DNA of 64,000 nt. Source: Paraburkholderia oxyphila NBRC 105797 (GTDB lineage Bacteria > Pseudomonadota > Gammaproteobacteria > Burkholderiales > Burkholderiaceae). Both the position numbers and the translations under genes were made by a program. The notes under the pieces are model-generated. The model was not told the origin of the DNA and did not search any database. It was given only the letters and a program-made list of their open reading frames with translations. Position 1 is the stretch's first letter. Each line of letters opens with the position of its first letter. Below, in pieces: positions 26,071 to 34,287 of the stretch. The stretch spans positions 1 to 64,000 of the forward strand of contig NZ_BAYD01000011.1 in assembly GCF_000685075.1 (NCBI RefSeq), in the 5' to 3' direction.

Positions 26071-26983
26071 TGCTGTACACCCCGCCGTCGATCACGTTGA
26101 TACTCGTGCAGTACGGCGCCTGTTGCTTCGTCGACGGCATATCGGCGGCAGGGCTGCGAAGAATTACCTTCTGCACGCCAGGCTGGCGCGCGGCCGCAAA
26201 GACGCCGTCTCGCGTGATTTCCATTCCGAGCCGGTGCATGTCGTCGGTGTACTTCTTTACGGCCTTCTGCGACTGTGCGAGCACGACAGATCGATCGGGG
26301 CCGGCGAAGAAAATCAGCGTGGCGTCGACGGCATAACGGTTGATTTGCGCGCCCTGCACGAGCACTTCATCGGTGAGCGGGCGCACGTCGTCTTTCGAGA
26401 GCGCGGCGCGCACTGCGTCGAGAATGCCGTCGCTCGCCTGCACCGTACCGTCGCCGATTCGTGAAAGCACGGTGACGAGCACTTGACACGGCGAGGGGCT
26501 GACAGCCGAGGCGTCGAGCACGCGGCCGTCTGCATTGCGGGCGTGGGCGATGTAGGCGCCTTCTGGACCGGCGACGGAAAGGCTCTGCGGCGCGAGCTGC
26601 GTGCGATAGCGCAGGTCCGTGTCCTCTTCCATGACGGCCGCTGCGCCGGTCGTCGGGTCGGCCGGTGTGATCGTGAGACGCTTGAGCTCGAAAAATGCGG
26701 CGAGCTGTTCGAGGTCGGCGCCCTTGGCGTACGCCAGCATCACGGCGCGCGAGGCGTCGTTCACTCGCTGGCGCAGCACAACTTCACGATAGGCGTTCTC
26801 CTGCAGGAGCTTCGCCATCGGCTCGGATTCGAGCTCAAGGGTCGCGGCGACTTCGGCCTGTTCGTCGACCGGATAGAGCGACACGAGCCGCGCCTTGCGT
26901 TCGGCGAGCAGCGTCTCATAGTCGATCACTTCGACGATATCGGGGACGGGGAGCTGCGAAAGATCGATCGGCGTCGCGCTCAT
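26063..26983 (-). CDS. J: P2 gpJ-like baseplate wedge protein
   Basis: A 306-aa baseplate J-like protein. The N-terminal IDLSQLPVPDIVEVIDYETLLAERKARL and central GPEGAYIAHARNADGRVLDASAVSPSPCQVLVTVLSR are typical. It overlaps W by 4 bp (ATGA). Confidence 0.94.
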   Translation of the reverse strand: MSATPIDLSQLPVPDIVEVIDYETLLAERKARLVSLYPVDEQAEVAATLELESEPMAKLLQENAYREVVLRQRVNDASRAVMLAYAKGADLEQLAAFFELKRLTITPADPTTGAAAVMEEDTDLRYRTQLAPQSLSVAGPEGAYIAHARNADGRVLDASAVSPSPCQVLVTVLSRIGDGTVQASDGILDAVRAALSKDDVRPLTDEVLVQGAQINRYAVDATLIFFAGPDRSVVLAQSQKAVKKYTDDMHRLGMEITRDGVFAAARQPGVQKVILRSPAADMPSTKQQAPYCTSINVIDGGVYSNE

Positions 26984-27342
26984 GCTGCCCCCCCGTTCGT
27001 AATCGCTACGCTCGCCTTGACGTCTTCGCCGGTTTCGGTGGTCGTGCCTTCAATGTCGACGACCTGCACGCCCTGGCCGGCTTCGTTGCTATCCGTCGCG
27101 AGCTGCACGCGCGTAAGCGTGAGGCGAGGCTCCCATCGCATCAGCGCGGTTGCGATCGCGGCGTACACGCGCGTACGCGTTGCGCCGTTGTTCGGTGCGT
27201 CGATCAGATCGGGAATGTCCGAACCGAACGGCCGGCGCTTCACGCGCGACGCGAGCGGTGTCGTCAGGATTTGGCCGATAGACTGATACAGGTGATCGAG
27301 GCCGCTGATTGCGCGGCCCGTGGTGACGTTCAGACCTTTCAT
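26980..27342 (-). CDS. W: P2 gpW-like baseplate protein (gp25 type)
   Basis: A 120-aa gp25-like wedge subunit. The segment GRAISGLDHLYQSIGQILTTPLASRVKRRPFGSDIPDLID matches the family. It overlaps V by 4 bp. Confidence 0.94.
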   Translation of the reverse strand: MKGLNVTTGRAISGLDHLYQSIGQILTTPLASRVKRRPFGSDIPDLIDAPNNGATRTRVYAAIATALMRWEPRLTLTRVQLATDSNEAGQGVQVVDIEGTTTETGEDVKASVAITNGGAA

Positions 27343-28034
27343 TGCGGGGCACTCACGAGTTGGCCGTCGCCCTGTTCGCGGTGCGTGTGCTTCGGCAGGC
27401 TGATGCCCTGCGATTTCACTTCGCCCGTAAAGTCGGCGGCGCCGTTGATCTTCATGGTCGAGCCGCCGCTTGCGCCGGCCGAGCCCGTCATGCCTGACTG
27501 GAATTCGAATGCGCCCTTGACGAGCATCGCGCCCGTGACGGTGGTTTGCTTGGCATCGAGCAGGATCGTTTCGGCCTGCACGTTCGCCTGCTTCGTCTGC
27601 ACGTTGACGGCGCCCGGTGCGACGATCAGCACGGTTGCGCCGGCCGGCAGCGTCGCGGTGAGTGCGTGCGCGGCGTGGTCGTATTCGATCGCCGCGCCGT
27701 CCGGGTAGACGCGCATGTGCTTGTCGGGGCTGTTGCTCGGTGCCGGTGCGTTTTCGTCATTCAGGCCGGCGAGCGCGACGCCCTGCGCGGGGTCGCCCAT
27801 CGGGCAGAGAAGCACAACCTTTTCGCCCTTCGTGAGCGGGTTCCATTCGCGTGTGGTGCCCGCGCGCAGCGTGAGGAACGGAATCCAGTTCGTCACAAGG
27901 CCGGGATTGTCGGCGTTGTCAGGATCGCCCACGGAAACCCTGCACGTCGGCGGGTTGCTCGTCAGGTCGACGTCGGACACAGACCCTTTGCGGATCAGGT
28001 TGACGATGAGGCGGCGAAATTCGTTGGCATCCAT
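27339..28034 (-). CDS. V: P2 gpV-like baseplate spike protein
   Basis: A 231-aa cell-puncturing spike. The start MDANEFRRLIVNLIRKGSVSDVDL and the OB-fold segment TKGEKVVLLCPMGDPAQGVALAGL are typical, and a repetitive beta-helix-like C-terminus follows. The 37 codons upstream in frame show no conserved sequence, so I start at 28034. P2 gpV carries an iron-binding HxH tip, and here the end has TKHTHREQGDG-like residues (KHTHRE). Confidence 0.88.
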   Translation of the reverse strand: MDANEFRRLIVNLIRKGSVSDVDLTSNPPTCRVSVGDPDNADNPGLVTNWIPFLTLRAGTTREWNPLTKGEKVVLLCPMGDPAQGVALAGLNDENAPAPSNSPDKHMRVYPDGAAIEYDHAAHALTATLPAGATVLIVAPGAVNVQTKQANVQAETILLDAKQTTVTGAMLVKGAFEFQSGMTGSAGASGGSTMKINGAADFTGEVKSQGISLPKHTHREQGDGQLVSAPQ

Positions 28035-28206
28035 ACCACCCATGTTGCCGGCCGCTCGCGCGTAGAGCGAGCGGTGGCATATGTCATAGGTCTGGGTACA
28101 GACAATATGCAGAAATGCTGGCCGCTGCTTCGCTCCATGCAACACCGGGTACGGTATTTGGCGACATCAGCGTCCATCGAGTTACCAGAACAACCAATTC
28201 GTTCTT

Positions 28207-28235
28207 GCGAGCTATGGCGTCAATTTATAGCTCGC
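28207..28235 (-). terminator. Hairpin at the end of the exported cargo gene
   Basis: GCGAGCTAT and ATAGCTCGC form perfect 9-bp arms with an 11-base loop and overlap the cargo stop codon at 28212-28214. No T-run follows, so its strength is unclear. Confidence 0.5.
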
Positions 28236-29492
28236 TACTATGGAGTCCCCAGTGTCAAGCTGTGATTGGGTTACGATTTTCCCGTCAGTTTGTCCAAACT
28301 TTACCACCGCGGATGATTGGTCAATTAGGGAATTTGATTGAATCGTCGCTATCGGTAAACATTGTTTGGACGACGTGAAAAGCACGGTTTGACCGTAAAT
28401 AACAGGAATCGGCCCATCCCCACCACACTGATCTTTGCTCAAATTTTCGTATTGGTCGACAAGTAGTACAGCTTGAGCGGGTGGCCCCCAGTTAATGATG
28501 CTGCCGCTGGCTGTGGTTCCGGTTGGATCGATAGACGCGGGCGGAATGTTTATCCATCCACAACCGAATCCTTCGCAGCTAACGCGAGCGTTTTTAAAAA
28601 AATTCGGTGGAGTTGTCGAAGCGGTCAGGGGTGTTTTGGATTGGCACCATTTCCCGTCCGCATGGCCCACCATATTTGGGCATGTTCCTTTATTCTTGTC
28701 GTTGTTGGGTGTGCCCTTTACCAAAACTCGCATGTTTGAGACTAACAGCACAGATGTAGTTCCGACGTATTCCAGAGATAGAGTTCCGTCCGCGCGATAG
28801 TAATGTTTCGAAAACGGCTGCGAACCATCAGCAGGCGCAATTATTATCGTGGTCTCTGACGAACCCGGCGAACGAGAAATAGTAAGCACCCTAGCTTGAT
28901 TTACACCCCAAACCTTATGTTGATCGTCCCATAAATGTCCCGCAGGAGCTCCTGCCACGCTTCCGCCACTTACGAATCCGTCTATAGACATGCTGGCGAC
29001 ACCTGCCGGATTTTTATAGAGAACATTCAACTCTAGAGTTGATGCATCCTCCTTGTCCACGTATGCAATCAGTCCTGACTGGCTAATATGCTGTAGACAT
29101 TCTGCATACGCAGAATAGGTCCGGGGAGATGTTGTGATTTGCAATATATTCTTCGCCTCGCTCTCCGTCCTGTTGTAGTGGATGCTTTCCAGATATTTCG
29201 CCCGCTTGTTGTCAAATTGATTGTAATCGTCATTTAATGAAAATAGCCCTCCGGAAAATATCCCGAAGGCACTAAAGCTATTATCGTGCTTCATTTCCTC
29301 CCACGTCTCCGAATCGATTGACCTTAAATAGTCAGCCTGGAGATTATTTTTTTCTGCATACGAATAATAATCTTTTGACTTTAGAACGTAAGAGCAGTCT
29401 TTAACGCTAGCCGGCTGTGCTAGCACTTCGCCTGATTGACCGCCCAGGAACAAGATAACTAACGTGATTGCCAAATAACCGATGGTCTCCAT
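28212..29492 (-). CDS. Exported prophage cargo protein of unknown function
   Basis: A 426-aa protein. A clear signal peptide (METIGYLAITLVILFLGGQSGEVLAQPA) is followed by a polar mature part. Cysteines are spaced through the C-terminal half (CPN, CQS, CEGFGCGW, CGGDG, CLP), suggesting disulfides outside the cytoplasm. I recognise no domain. It interrupts the phage operon between S and V. Base composition is more AT-rich than its neighbours, and a separate AT-rich upstream region and 3' hairpin mark it as a moron expressed on its own. A role in lysogenic conversion or superinfection exclusion is inference. Confidence 0.75.
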   Translation of the reverse strand: METIGYLAITLVILFLGGQSGEVLAQPASVKDCSYVLKSKDYYSYAEKNNLQADYLRSIDSETWEEMKHDNSFSAFGIFSGGLFSLNDDYNQFDNKRAKYLESIHYNRTESEAKNILQITTSPRTYSAYAECLQHISQSGLIAYVDKEDASTLELNVLYKNPAGVASMSIDGFVSGGSVAGAPAGHLWDDQHKVWGVNQARVLTISRSPGSSETTIIIAPADGSQPFSKHYYRADGTLSLEYVGTTSVLLVSNMRVLVKGTPNNDKNKGTCPNMVGHADGKWCQSKTPLTASTTPPNFFKNARVSCEGFGCGWINIPPASIDPTGTTASGSIINWGPPAQAVLLVDQYENLSKDQCGGDGPIPVIYGQTVLFTSSKQCLPIATIQSNSLIDQSSAVVKFGQTDGKIVTQSQLDTGDSIVASYKLTP

Positions 29493-29830
29493 GATTGCTC
29501 CACTTTTTGATTATTAACGTTTTGCTGGAATGGCGGAACTTATCGCTGACATATTTATGTGTAATAGCACAAAATATCAAAGAGGCAAGATTTAAAAAAA
29601 TTCAAACGAAATCATTACCAAGCATTTCAATTTCATTTGAATATATTTTAAATACTCCATTCATAGACGATTTATGCGTATCGGACTACGGAAGGGTTCA
29701 GATAGCGTCGCTCCTATGCTATGTCCCGCCGGCCTTTCCACCGACTAAGCCAAACACAGGTAAAACGATTGCGTTCGCTATGTCCAGCGGTTCGACTAAG
29801 GATGCTCAAGTGCCGGCAAATGTGCGTCTA
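29493..29830. other. AT-rich gap upstream of the exported cargo gene
   Basis: These 338 bp separate gene S from the cargo gene. They are clearly richer in A and T than the phage genes. I see no convincing coding frame. The likely content is a promoter for the cargo gene, whose ATG follows GGAGC. Confidence 0.5.
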
Positions 29831-30304
29831 CTAGCCAAGTGTGACGTGTGCGATCAGCTTGTCACGTATCAGCTCACGCTCGGCATCGGTAAAGCCGAGC
29901 AGCACGCGCGCGGGATATTGCGCCTGCGCGCCACCCGGTTCAACGGGCGCGCGCTCGCCGAGTTGGTGAATGCGCGCGATGCGTGCGACGCGGCCCGCAA
30001 AGCCGATTTCGAGGCCTTCAGGCGTCGCCTCGGTGCGCAGATAGCGTGCCGTTCGCAGCTTCGTGAACATCGTGGCGCGCTTGATGCGGCCGCGCTTGCC
30101 GCGCAGGTTCTTTCCGCCCTTCTTCTTTCGCGGCACGTAGGCGGTGCCGTCCGGGTTCTGCTGCGCGGCAATGCGGGCCTGCTGACTGCGGCGCAGATCG
30201 CGCGCTACGTCGAGCATGACTTTGCGGCGCGCGGCCGGCGCGAGCTGCGCGAGCAGCGCGCCGGCCCACTTGTCGAGCGCGTGCAGATCTTCGGTTACGG
30301 CCAT
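29831..30304 (-). CDS. S: P2 gpS-like tail completion protein
   Basis: A 157-aa protein, basic in the centre (VPRKKKGGKNLRGKRGRIKRATMF), with IHQLGERAPVE and the closing PARVLLGFTDAERELIRDKLIAHV block. These are typical of P2 gpS and phage Mu G-like virion proteins. It overlaps R by 10 bp. Confidence 0.9.
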   Translation of the reverse strand: MAVTEDLHALDKWAGALLAQLAPAARRKVMLDVARDLRRSQQARIAAQQNPDGTAYVPRKKKGGKNLRGKRGRIKRATMFTKLRTARYLRTEATPEGLEIGFAGRVARIARIHQLGERAPVEPGGAQAQYPARVLLGFTDAERELIRDKLIAHVTLG

Positions 30305-30798
30305 ACCTGCACCTGGTCGCCGTCGCGCATGCTCTTCGCAATAATGGCGTCCGGGTCGCAGGCGGGCTCGGCGACGTTCGTGTAGCCGAATGGCGGCACG
30401 CTGGAGTCGTCGACGTGCTTCACCGTGCGCGTGCCGTCCGCGTTGTCTTTCACGACTACGCTCTCGGTAAGCTGAATCTTTACCGAAACGTCGACCGTCG
30501 CGTTGTCGAGTATATCGACTTCGTAGGTGATGCCGTTCCCCCGCTCGTCGGGATTCAGCACGAGATCGGGCTGGTATTTCCGCACCCATTCCACGAGGGC
30601 GATGAAAAGTGCATCGGCGTCGCCTGCGAAGTCCAGCAGGATCGCATTGCAGGTGTACCGATACTCGAACGAAAGCGATAGCGCGCCAGTCGCGGCGATC
30701 GAGCCCGCGTCGATCATTACGGTCAGTTTGTCGGGGTCGGTCGCGAGCGCCGGGATAGCTTTCACGATCGCGGCGCGCAGGCTCGCGGGCTTAATCAT
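30295..30798 (-). CDS. R: P2 gpR-like tail completion protein
   Basis: A 167-aa protein starting MIKPASLRAAIVKAIPALATDPDKLTVMID, with FEYRYTCNAILLDFAGDADALFIALVEWVRKYQPDL, the gpR signature. It overlaps the Rz1-like gene by 8 bp. Confidence 0.9.
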   Translation of the reverse strand: MIKPASLRAAIVKAIPALATDPDKLTVMIDAGSIAATGALSLSFEYRYTCNAILLDFAGDADALFIALVEWVRKYQPDLVLNPDERGNGITYEVDILDNATVDVSVKIQLTESVVVKDNADGTRTVKHVDDSSVPPFGYTNVAEPACDPDAIIAKSMRDGDQVQVWP

Positions 30799-31069
30799 GC
30801 GTGGTGATCCCCTGCCCTTTCTTCGCCTGGCAATCAAAAGTCATGTCGACGATCGCCGCGCACGAGGCCCATGCGGCGCGCGCGATGTGCAGCGCGTCGT
30901 CGAGCTCGCCGTTACTGCGGGGCGCCATCGCCGGGAACGTACAGCGGCTCACTGACTGGCATTCCTGCACGGTAATCTGCGGCGCCGGTTGCGGCGGGGG
31001 TGTTGTGCAAGCGGGCAACGTCGAAAGGCAGAGCAGTATCAGACCACTCGCGAACAGACGCATTTTCAT
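30791..31069 (-). CDS. lysC: Rz1-like outer-membrane spanin (LysC)
   Basis: A 92-aa lipoprotein. The signal peptide ends in the lipobox LPAC and a Pro-rich start (TTPPPQPAPQ) follows, as in o-spanins. Its first part lies inside the Rz gene in another frame, the classic embedded arrangement. It acts with the Rz-like protein to fuse the membranes at lysis. Confidence 0.85.
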   Translation of the reverse strand: MKMRLFASGLILLCLSTLPACTTPPPQPAPQITVQECQSVSRCTFPAMAPRSNGELDDALHIARAAWASCAAIVDMTFDCQAKKGQGITTHD

Positions 31070-31343
31070 CCCTGAGTCTCCGGTTTTCCTGCAGTACGTC
31101 GGTGAGCTGCGCGGCGACGCTGGCGCGCGTCTGGTCGAGCTGGCGCTGTTGCTTCGCCTTGTCCTCGGCGTCATCACGCAGGCGCTTGATAGTGGCGTCG
31201 CGGCTTTCGATGCCCTTGTTTGCGTCGTCGAGCTCGTGCGTGCGCTCGGCGAGCTCGGTGAGCAGCTCGCGCACATAAAACGTGCCGGCGGCGATCGCGA
31301 GCAGCACGAGCGCGCCGGCGGCGAGTTTTGCGGCGAGGCTCAT
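30912..31343 (-). CDS. lysB: Rz-like inner-membrane spanin (LysB)
   Basis: A 143-aa protein. An N-terminal membrane anchor (AKLAAGALVLLAIAAGTFYV) precedes a long charged coiled coil (about residues 27-95, with ELAERTHELDDANKGIESRDATIKRLRDD). It is the i-spanin of the lysis cassette and overlaps the endolysin gene by 4 bp. Confidence 0.88.
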   Translation of the reverse strand: MSLAAKLAAGALVLLAIAAGTFYVRELLTELAERTHELDDANKGIESRDATIKRLRDDAEDKAKQQRQLDQTRASVAAQLTDVLQENRRLRDENASVREWSDTALPFDVARLHNTPAATGAADYRAGMPVSEPLYVPGDGAPQ

Positions 31344-32146
31344 GCGGCCGCCTTTTCGCGCTCGGCATACTTTTCATATGCCCGCGCGAGCTTCACGTCG
31401 TACAGGTTGCGCGCGTAATCCGGGCCGTTGTAGCCCTTGGCGAATGTCGCCCACTTCCGGCCCTTCAGCGCTGCGACGAGCCCGCTGTCGGCCACCACAT
31501 AGCGCACAAACCCGTCGAGCTGGTCGGCTTCGCTGTTTTCCATGCGGCTTACAAAGTCGTCAGCGCTGGCATAGCCCAGGCGTTGCCAGTTCTCGCCCAT
31601 CACCTGAAACGCGCCCCAGCTCGCCGACTCGTATGCGGCCGCCGGGTCGATCAGCTCGGCCGTCGCGAGGCGCGTGTATTCGGCCGCCCCGCCCTGATAT
31701 CCGCCGTACACCTGAGAGACGACGTTCGGGTATTTCGCGGCGAGCGGTGCCGGATCGATGCCGCGCGCCTTCAGCCGGCGCCAGAAGACGTGACGCTCGA
31801 ACAGGATTTTCGGCCGGCCGTCGAGGAGATAGCCCGAGCCCGTCGATTCGACTTCGTTCACGGCACGCACGCAGGCGAGCGGCACGCCGAGTATGTCGGC
31901 CGCGCGTATGAGGTCGGCGTCGGCGAGGTGCTTCGGGTCGCGCTGGCCGGTGGCGAGCACGGCATAGGTTTTCGGGCCGGCGATGCCGTCGTCGACAAGG
32001 CCGGTTTTAATCTGCAGCGCCCGAACGGCGCTTTCGGTTGCTGCGTCGTAGAAGTGCGAGACGGTGAGCCGATAGCCGGCGCGGATCAGGCGCGTTTGCA
32101 GCAGGCCAACGTCGGCGCCGCGGTCGCCGAGAAAATGGGTTTTCAT
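31340..32146 (-). CDS. lysA: Endolysin: peptidoglycan-binding domain plus N-acetylmuramidase
   Basis: A 268-aa lysin. Residues about 1-65 form a PG_binding_1 domain (GLLQTRLIRAGYRLTVSHFYDAATESAVRALQIKTGLVDDGIAGPKT). The rest is the DUF3380-type muramidase with VNEVESTGSGYLLDGRPKILFERHVF, which holds the catalytic Glu, and ASWGAFQVMGENWQRLGY. No signal sequence is present, so release depends on the holin. Confidence 0.93.
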   Translation of the reverse strand: MKTHFLGDRGADVGLLQTRLIRAGYRLTVSHFYDAATESAVRALQIKTGLVDDGIAGPKTYAVLATGQRDPKHLADADLIRAADILGVPLACVRAVNEVESTGSGYLLDGRPKILFERHVFWRRLKARGIDPAPLAAKYPNVVSQVYGGYQGGAAEYTRLATAELIDPAAAYESASWGAFQVMGENWQRLGYASADDFVSRMENSEADQLDGFVRYVVADSGLVAALKGRKWATFAKGYNGPDYARNLYDVKLARAYEKYAEREKAAA

Positions 32147-32415
32147 GCGGATTCACTCCGAAGTAGTCGCGCGACGTTGCCACGCGAGCCGAACACGAAC
32201 ACGGCCAGCAAAATCGCCTTGCCAGCTTCGAAAAGGCCGATGTGCCTTGCGTGCAATGCGAGCTCGATCGACGAGCCGCCCATGATGACGACGAGCAGCC
32301 ACGCGAGCCATGAAACGTGGCTGCGGTGGCGCGCGCCGTTGCGCCGGTACACGAGCAGGCAGACGACGGCCGCGAGCTGCGCGGCGAGCGCGACATAGGC
32401 GAGAGCGGCGTGCAT
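32143..32415 (-). CDS. Small membrane protein, putative holin or antiholin
   Basis: A 90-aa protein with three hydrophobic segments (ALAYVALAAQLAAVVCLLVY, SWLAWLLVVIMGGSSIELAL, AGKAILLAVFVFG). Its 4-bp overlap with the endolysin gene places it in the lysis cassette. It resembles phage holin family 3-type proteins of P2-like Burkholderia phages. Confidence 0.8.
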   Translation of the reverse strand: MHAALAYVALAAQLAAVVCLLVYRRNGARHRSHVSWLAWLLVVIMGGSSIELALHARHIGLFEAGKAILLAVFVFGSRGNVARLLRSESA

Positions 32416-32416
32416 G

Positions 32417-32761
32417 TCAGCGGCCCCCCTTCAGGATCGAAAGCAGGTCGATACCCTTGATGCGCTCGATCAGTTGCAGCGTCACGGTGATAACGAGCGC
32501 GGCCGCGAAGAATGCCGCCACGCCAGTTGACCGGATCGGCGTCGAATTGACGATTTCAGGCGCGGCGAGATAGCCCATCACGAGCGAGATGAGCAGATAC
32601 GCGAGGCGTGTGAGAACGCCGAGGTTTTTCGACGTAACGACGACGAGCGCGGCGCCCGTGAAAGCCCCGATCAGGGCGTTGCCGTCGATGCCCGGTGCGA
32701 GGCCGGCCAAGCCGATCGCGGCGGATAGCGCTGCTGCGGTAGTGGTGTTCGGTTCGGCCAT
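32417..32761 (-). CDS. Putative holin, second membrane protein of the lysis cassette
   Basis: A 114-aa protein with about three membrane segments (AALSAAIGLAGLAPGI, LTRLAYLLISLVMGYLAA, GVAAFFAAALVITVTLQLIERI). It lies directly between gpX and the smaller membrane protein. Which of the two is holin and which antiholin cannot be told from sequence. Confidence 0.78.
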   Translation of the reverse strand: MAEPNTTTAAALSAAIGLAGLAPGIDGNALIGAFTGAALVVVTSKNLGVLTRLAYLLISLVMGYLAAPEIVNSTPIRSTGVAAFFAAALVITVTLQLIERIKGIDLLSILKGGR

Positions 32762-32777
32762 GCGGTCGGCTCCAGAG

Positions 32778-32984
32778 TCAGTCAAACAGTTGCAGTAGTG
32801 GCGCGCTGGTCTGCACGGTGTCGAGCTCGGGCAGATCAAGAACGGTGCCGATCGGCAGCACGGGGCCGAGGTCGGCAAGGCCCGCATTGGCTTCGAGTAC
32901 CGCCTCTACGGTGCCGTCCGTGCGACCGTAGTGACGCCAGCAGAGCAGATCCACGGTGTCGCCTTGCTGGGCGGTGACTTTCAT
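32778..32984 (-). CDS. X: P2 gpX-like tail protein
   Basis: A 68-aa LysM-like protein starting MKVTAQQGDTVDLLCWRHYGRTDGTVEAVLEANAGLADLG, an almost textbook gpX. Its start overlaps the stop of L (TGATG). Confidence 0.93.
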   Translation of the reverse strand: MKVTAQQGDTVDLLCWRHYGRTDGTVEAVLEANAGLADLGPVLPIGTVLDLPELDTVQTSAPLLQLFD

Positions 32985-33466
32985 CAGATCAGCTCGACCG
33001 TCGTGCGACGGATGCCGCGAATGTCGGCGAGTGCGATGCGGACGTTGCGCCGCGCTTCGCAGATCGTTCTTTCCAGGGCTTCGGCCGCCTGGCCGCCCGA
33101 TTTCGTCGAGTCATAGCCCCGGTATTGCTCGGTGAGGTCCGCGCGCACGAGGTTGTAAATTGCGCGCCGATAGCGGATGACGTGCGTACTCTTGCCGCCG
33201 AGCTGCGGCGCCGGCACGCTCGCGAGGTCGGCATGGCCGTCGGCGAGCTGGGCGGTCTGCCATGCGCGCAACTCGGCGTTACAGCTCGCCATCGCATCGA
33301 GCGCGGCCGAGCGCAGGCGCGTATCGGTCACGGTGCCATCAAGGCGCGTTTCCTCGCGCAGGTCGGCGAGCTCGATATTGGGAAACCATCCGTCGTTTTC
33401 GAGCGTGGTTGCCGGTGCCGGCGCGCTGCCGATGGTCGTGTCTGCGGTGGCGAGAAAGCTACTCAT
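32984..33466 (-). CDS. L: P2 gpL-like head completion protein
   Basis: A 160-aa head-completion/stabilisation protein with WFPNIELADLREETRLDGTVTDTRLRSAALDAMA and DLTEQYRGYDSTKSGG, the conserved gpL blocks. Confidence 0.92.
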   Translation of the reverse strand: MSSFLATADTTIGSAPAPATTLENDGWFPNIELADLREETRLDGTVTDTRLRSAALDAMASCNAELRAWQTAQLADGHADLASVPAPQLGGKSTHVIRYRRAIYNLVRADLTEQYRGYDSTKSGGQAAEALERTICEARRNVRIALADIRGIRRTTVELI

Positions 33467-33484
33467 GACGGGGCTTTGAATAGG

Positions 33485-33549
33485 TGGCGGTGGACCGGCG
33501 TTCGAATCCCGTTGCCGTCAGGTGTTGGGAAAGAACGCCGGTGCCGCCA
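33485..33549 (-). repeat. Long imperfect hairpin between M and L
   Basis: TGGCGG and ACCGGCGTTC on one side pair with GAACGCCGGT (33533) and CCGCCA (33544) on the other, with a small internal bulge and a 29-base loop. It fills the only sizeable gap in the head gene run and may stabilise or process the late transcript. Confidence 0.5.
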
Positions 33550-33565
33550 TTGCCGGGGGGGCTCT

Positions 33566-34285
33566 TTACGTGCGGGAGGCCTTGCGGCGGCCTTCCGCAT
33601 CACTCAGCAGCTTTTCGAGCCGAGTGATGTTCTGTTTCACGCCGGCGCGGGCATCGAGCCGCAGCGACGTTTGAAGGTTCTGGACGGCCTGCGACGCGCG
33701 CGCCCAATCGTAGGTGTCGTCGAGCTGGTCGTCGCCGATCAGCTTCATGGCAGCGAGGCCGAGCGCCTTGTGCAGCTTGGCGCGGATCTGGTCGTGCATG
33801 TCGACCGGTTCGGTCAGCTCGCGCACTTCGTTGAGCTGGTCAGCGTCGAACGTACCGCCGTCGCGTAGTGCAGTAAGCGCGGCGTCGGAGAATTCCTCGG
33901 TGATTGCCGCGGCCGTCGAGCGCTCGTAATGGTTCGGCAGCGTGAGGCCGTGGCGCAGCGCGTACCGGGCAATCTCCAGCGCGCCGGCGTAGTCGCCCGC
34001 GTCGATGCGCCAGATCATGACCGTCATCAGTACATCGTCCTGGGCGCCCCGCCCGCCTTCGAGCGCGCCAGCGACATAGCTGACGTATTCGGGCAGCACC
34101 TCGCGTTTGACTTCGACCTTGCGTGCGACAGACTGGACAGCCTTAAGGCGTCGCCTGTCGGCCGCGAGCTTGACGAGCATCAGCTCGTAGTGGCTCGCGC
34201 CGGCGAGCTGCTGGCCCGGCCCGGCGCTGGCCGCTTCCTTCTCGGCCCGCGCCTGCTCGAAATGGCGTCGTGCGGGGCTCGTCAT
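33566..34285 (-). CDS. M: P2 gpM-like small terminase subunit
   Basis: A 239-aa terminase endonuclease subunit, starting MTSPARRHFEQARAEKEAA with the GASHYELMLVKLAADRRRLKAVQS block and DDVLMTVMIWRIDAGDYAGALEIARYALRHGLTLP. Confidence 0.93.
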   Translation of the reverse strand: MTSPARRHFEQARAEKEAASAGPGQQLAGASHYELMLVKLAADRRRLKAVQSVARKVEVKREVLPEYVSYVAGALEGGRGAQDDVLMTVMIWRIDAGDYAGALEIARYALRHGLTLPNHYERSTAAAITEEFSDAALTALRDGGTFDADQLNEVRELTEPVDMHDQIRAKLHKALGLAAMKLIGDDQLDDTYDWARASQAVQNLQTSLRLDARAGVKQNITRLEKLLSDAEGRRKASRT

Positions 34286-34287
34286 CG

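Noticed and set aside
29495..30385. Plus-strand open frame of 296 codons opposite genes S and R
   Set aside because: It is antisense to well-matched P2 genes S and R and has no recognisable protein sequence.
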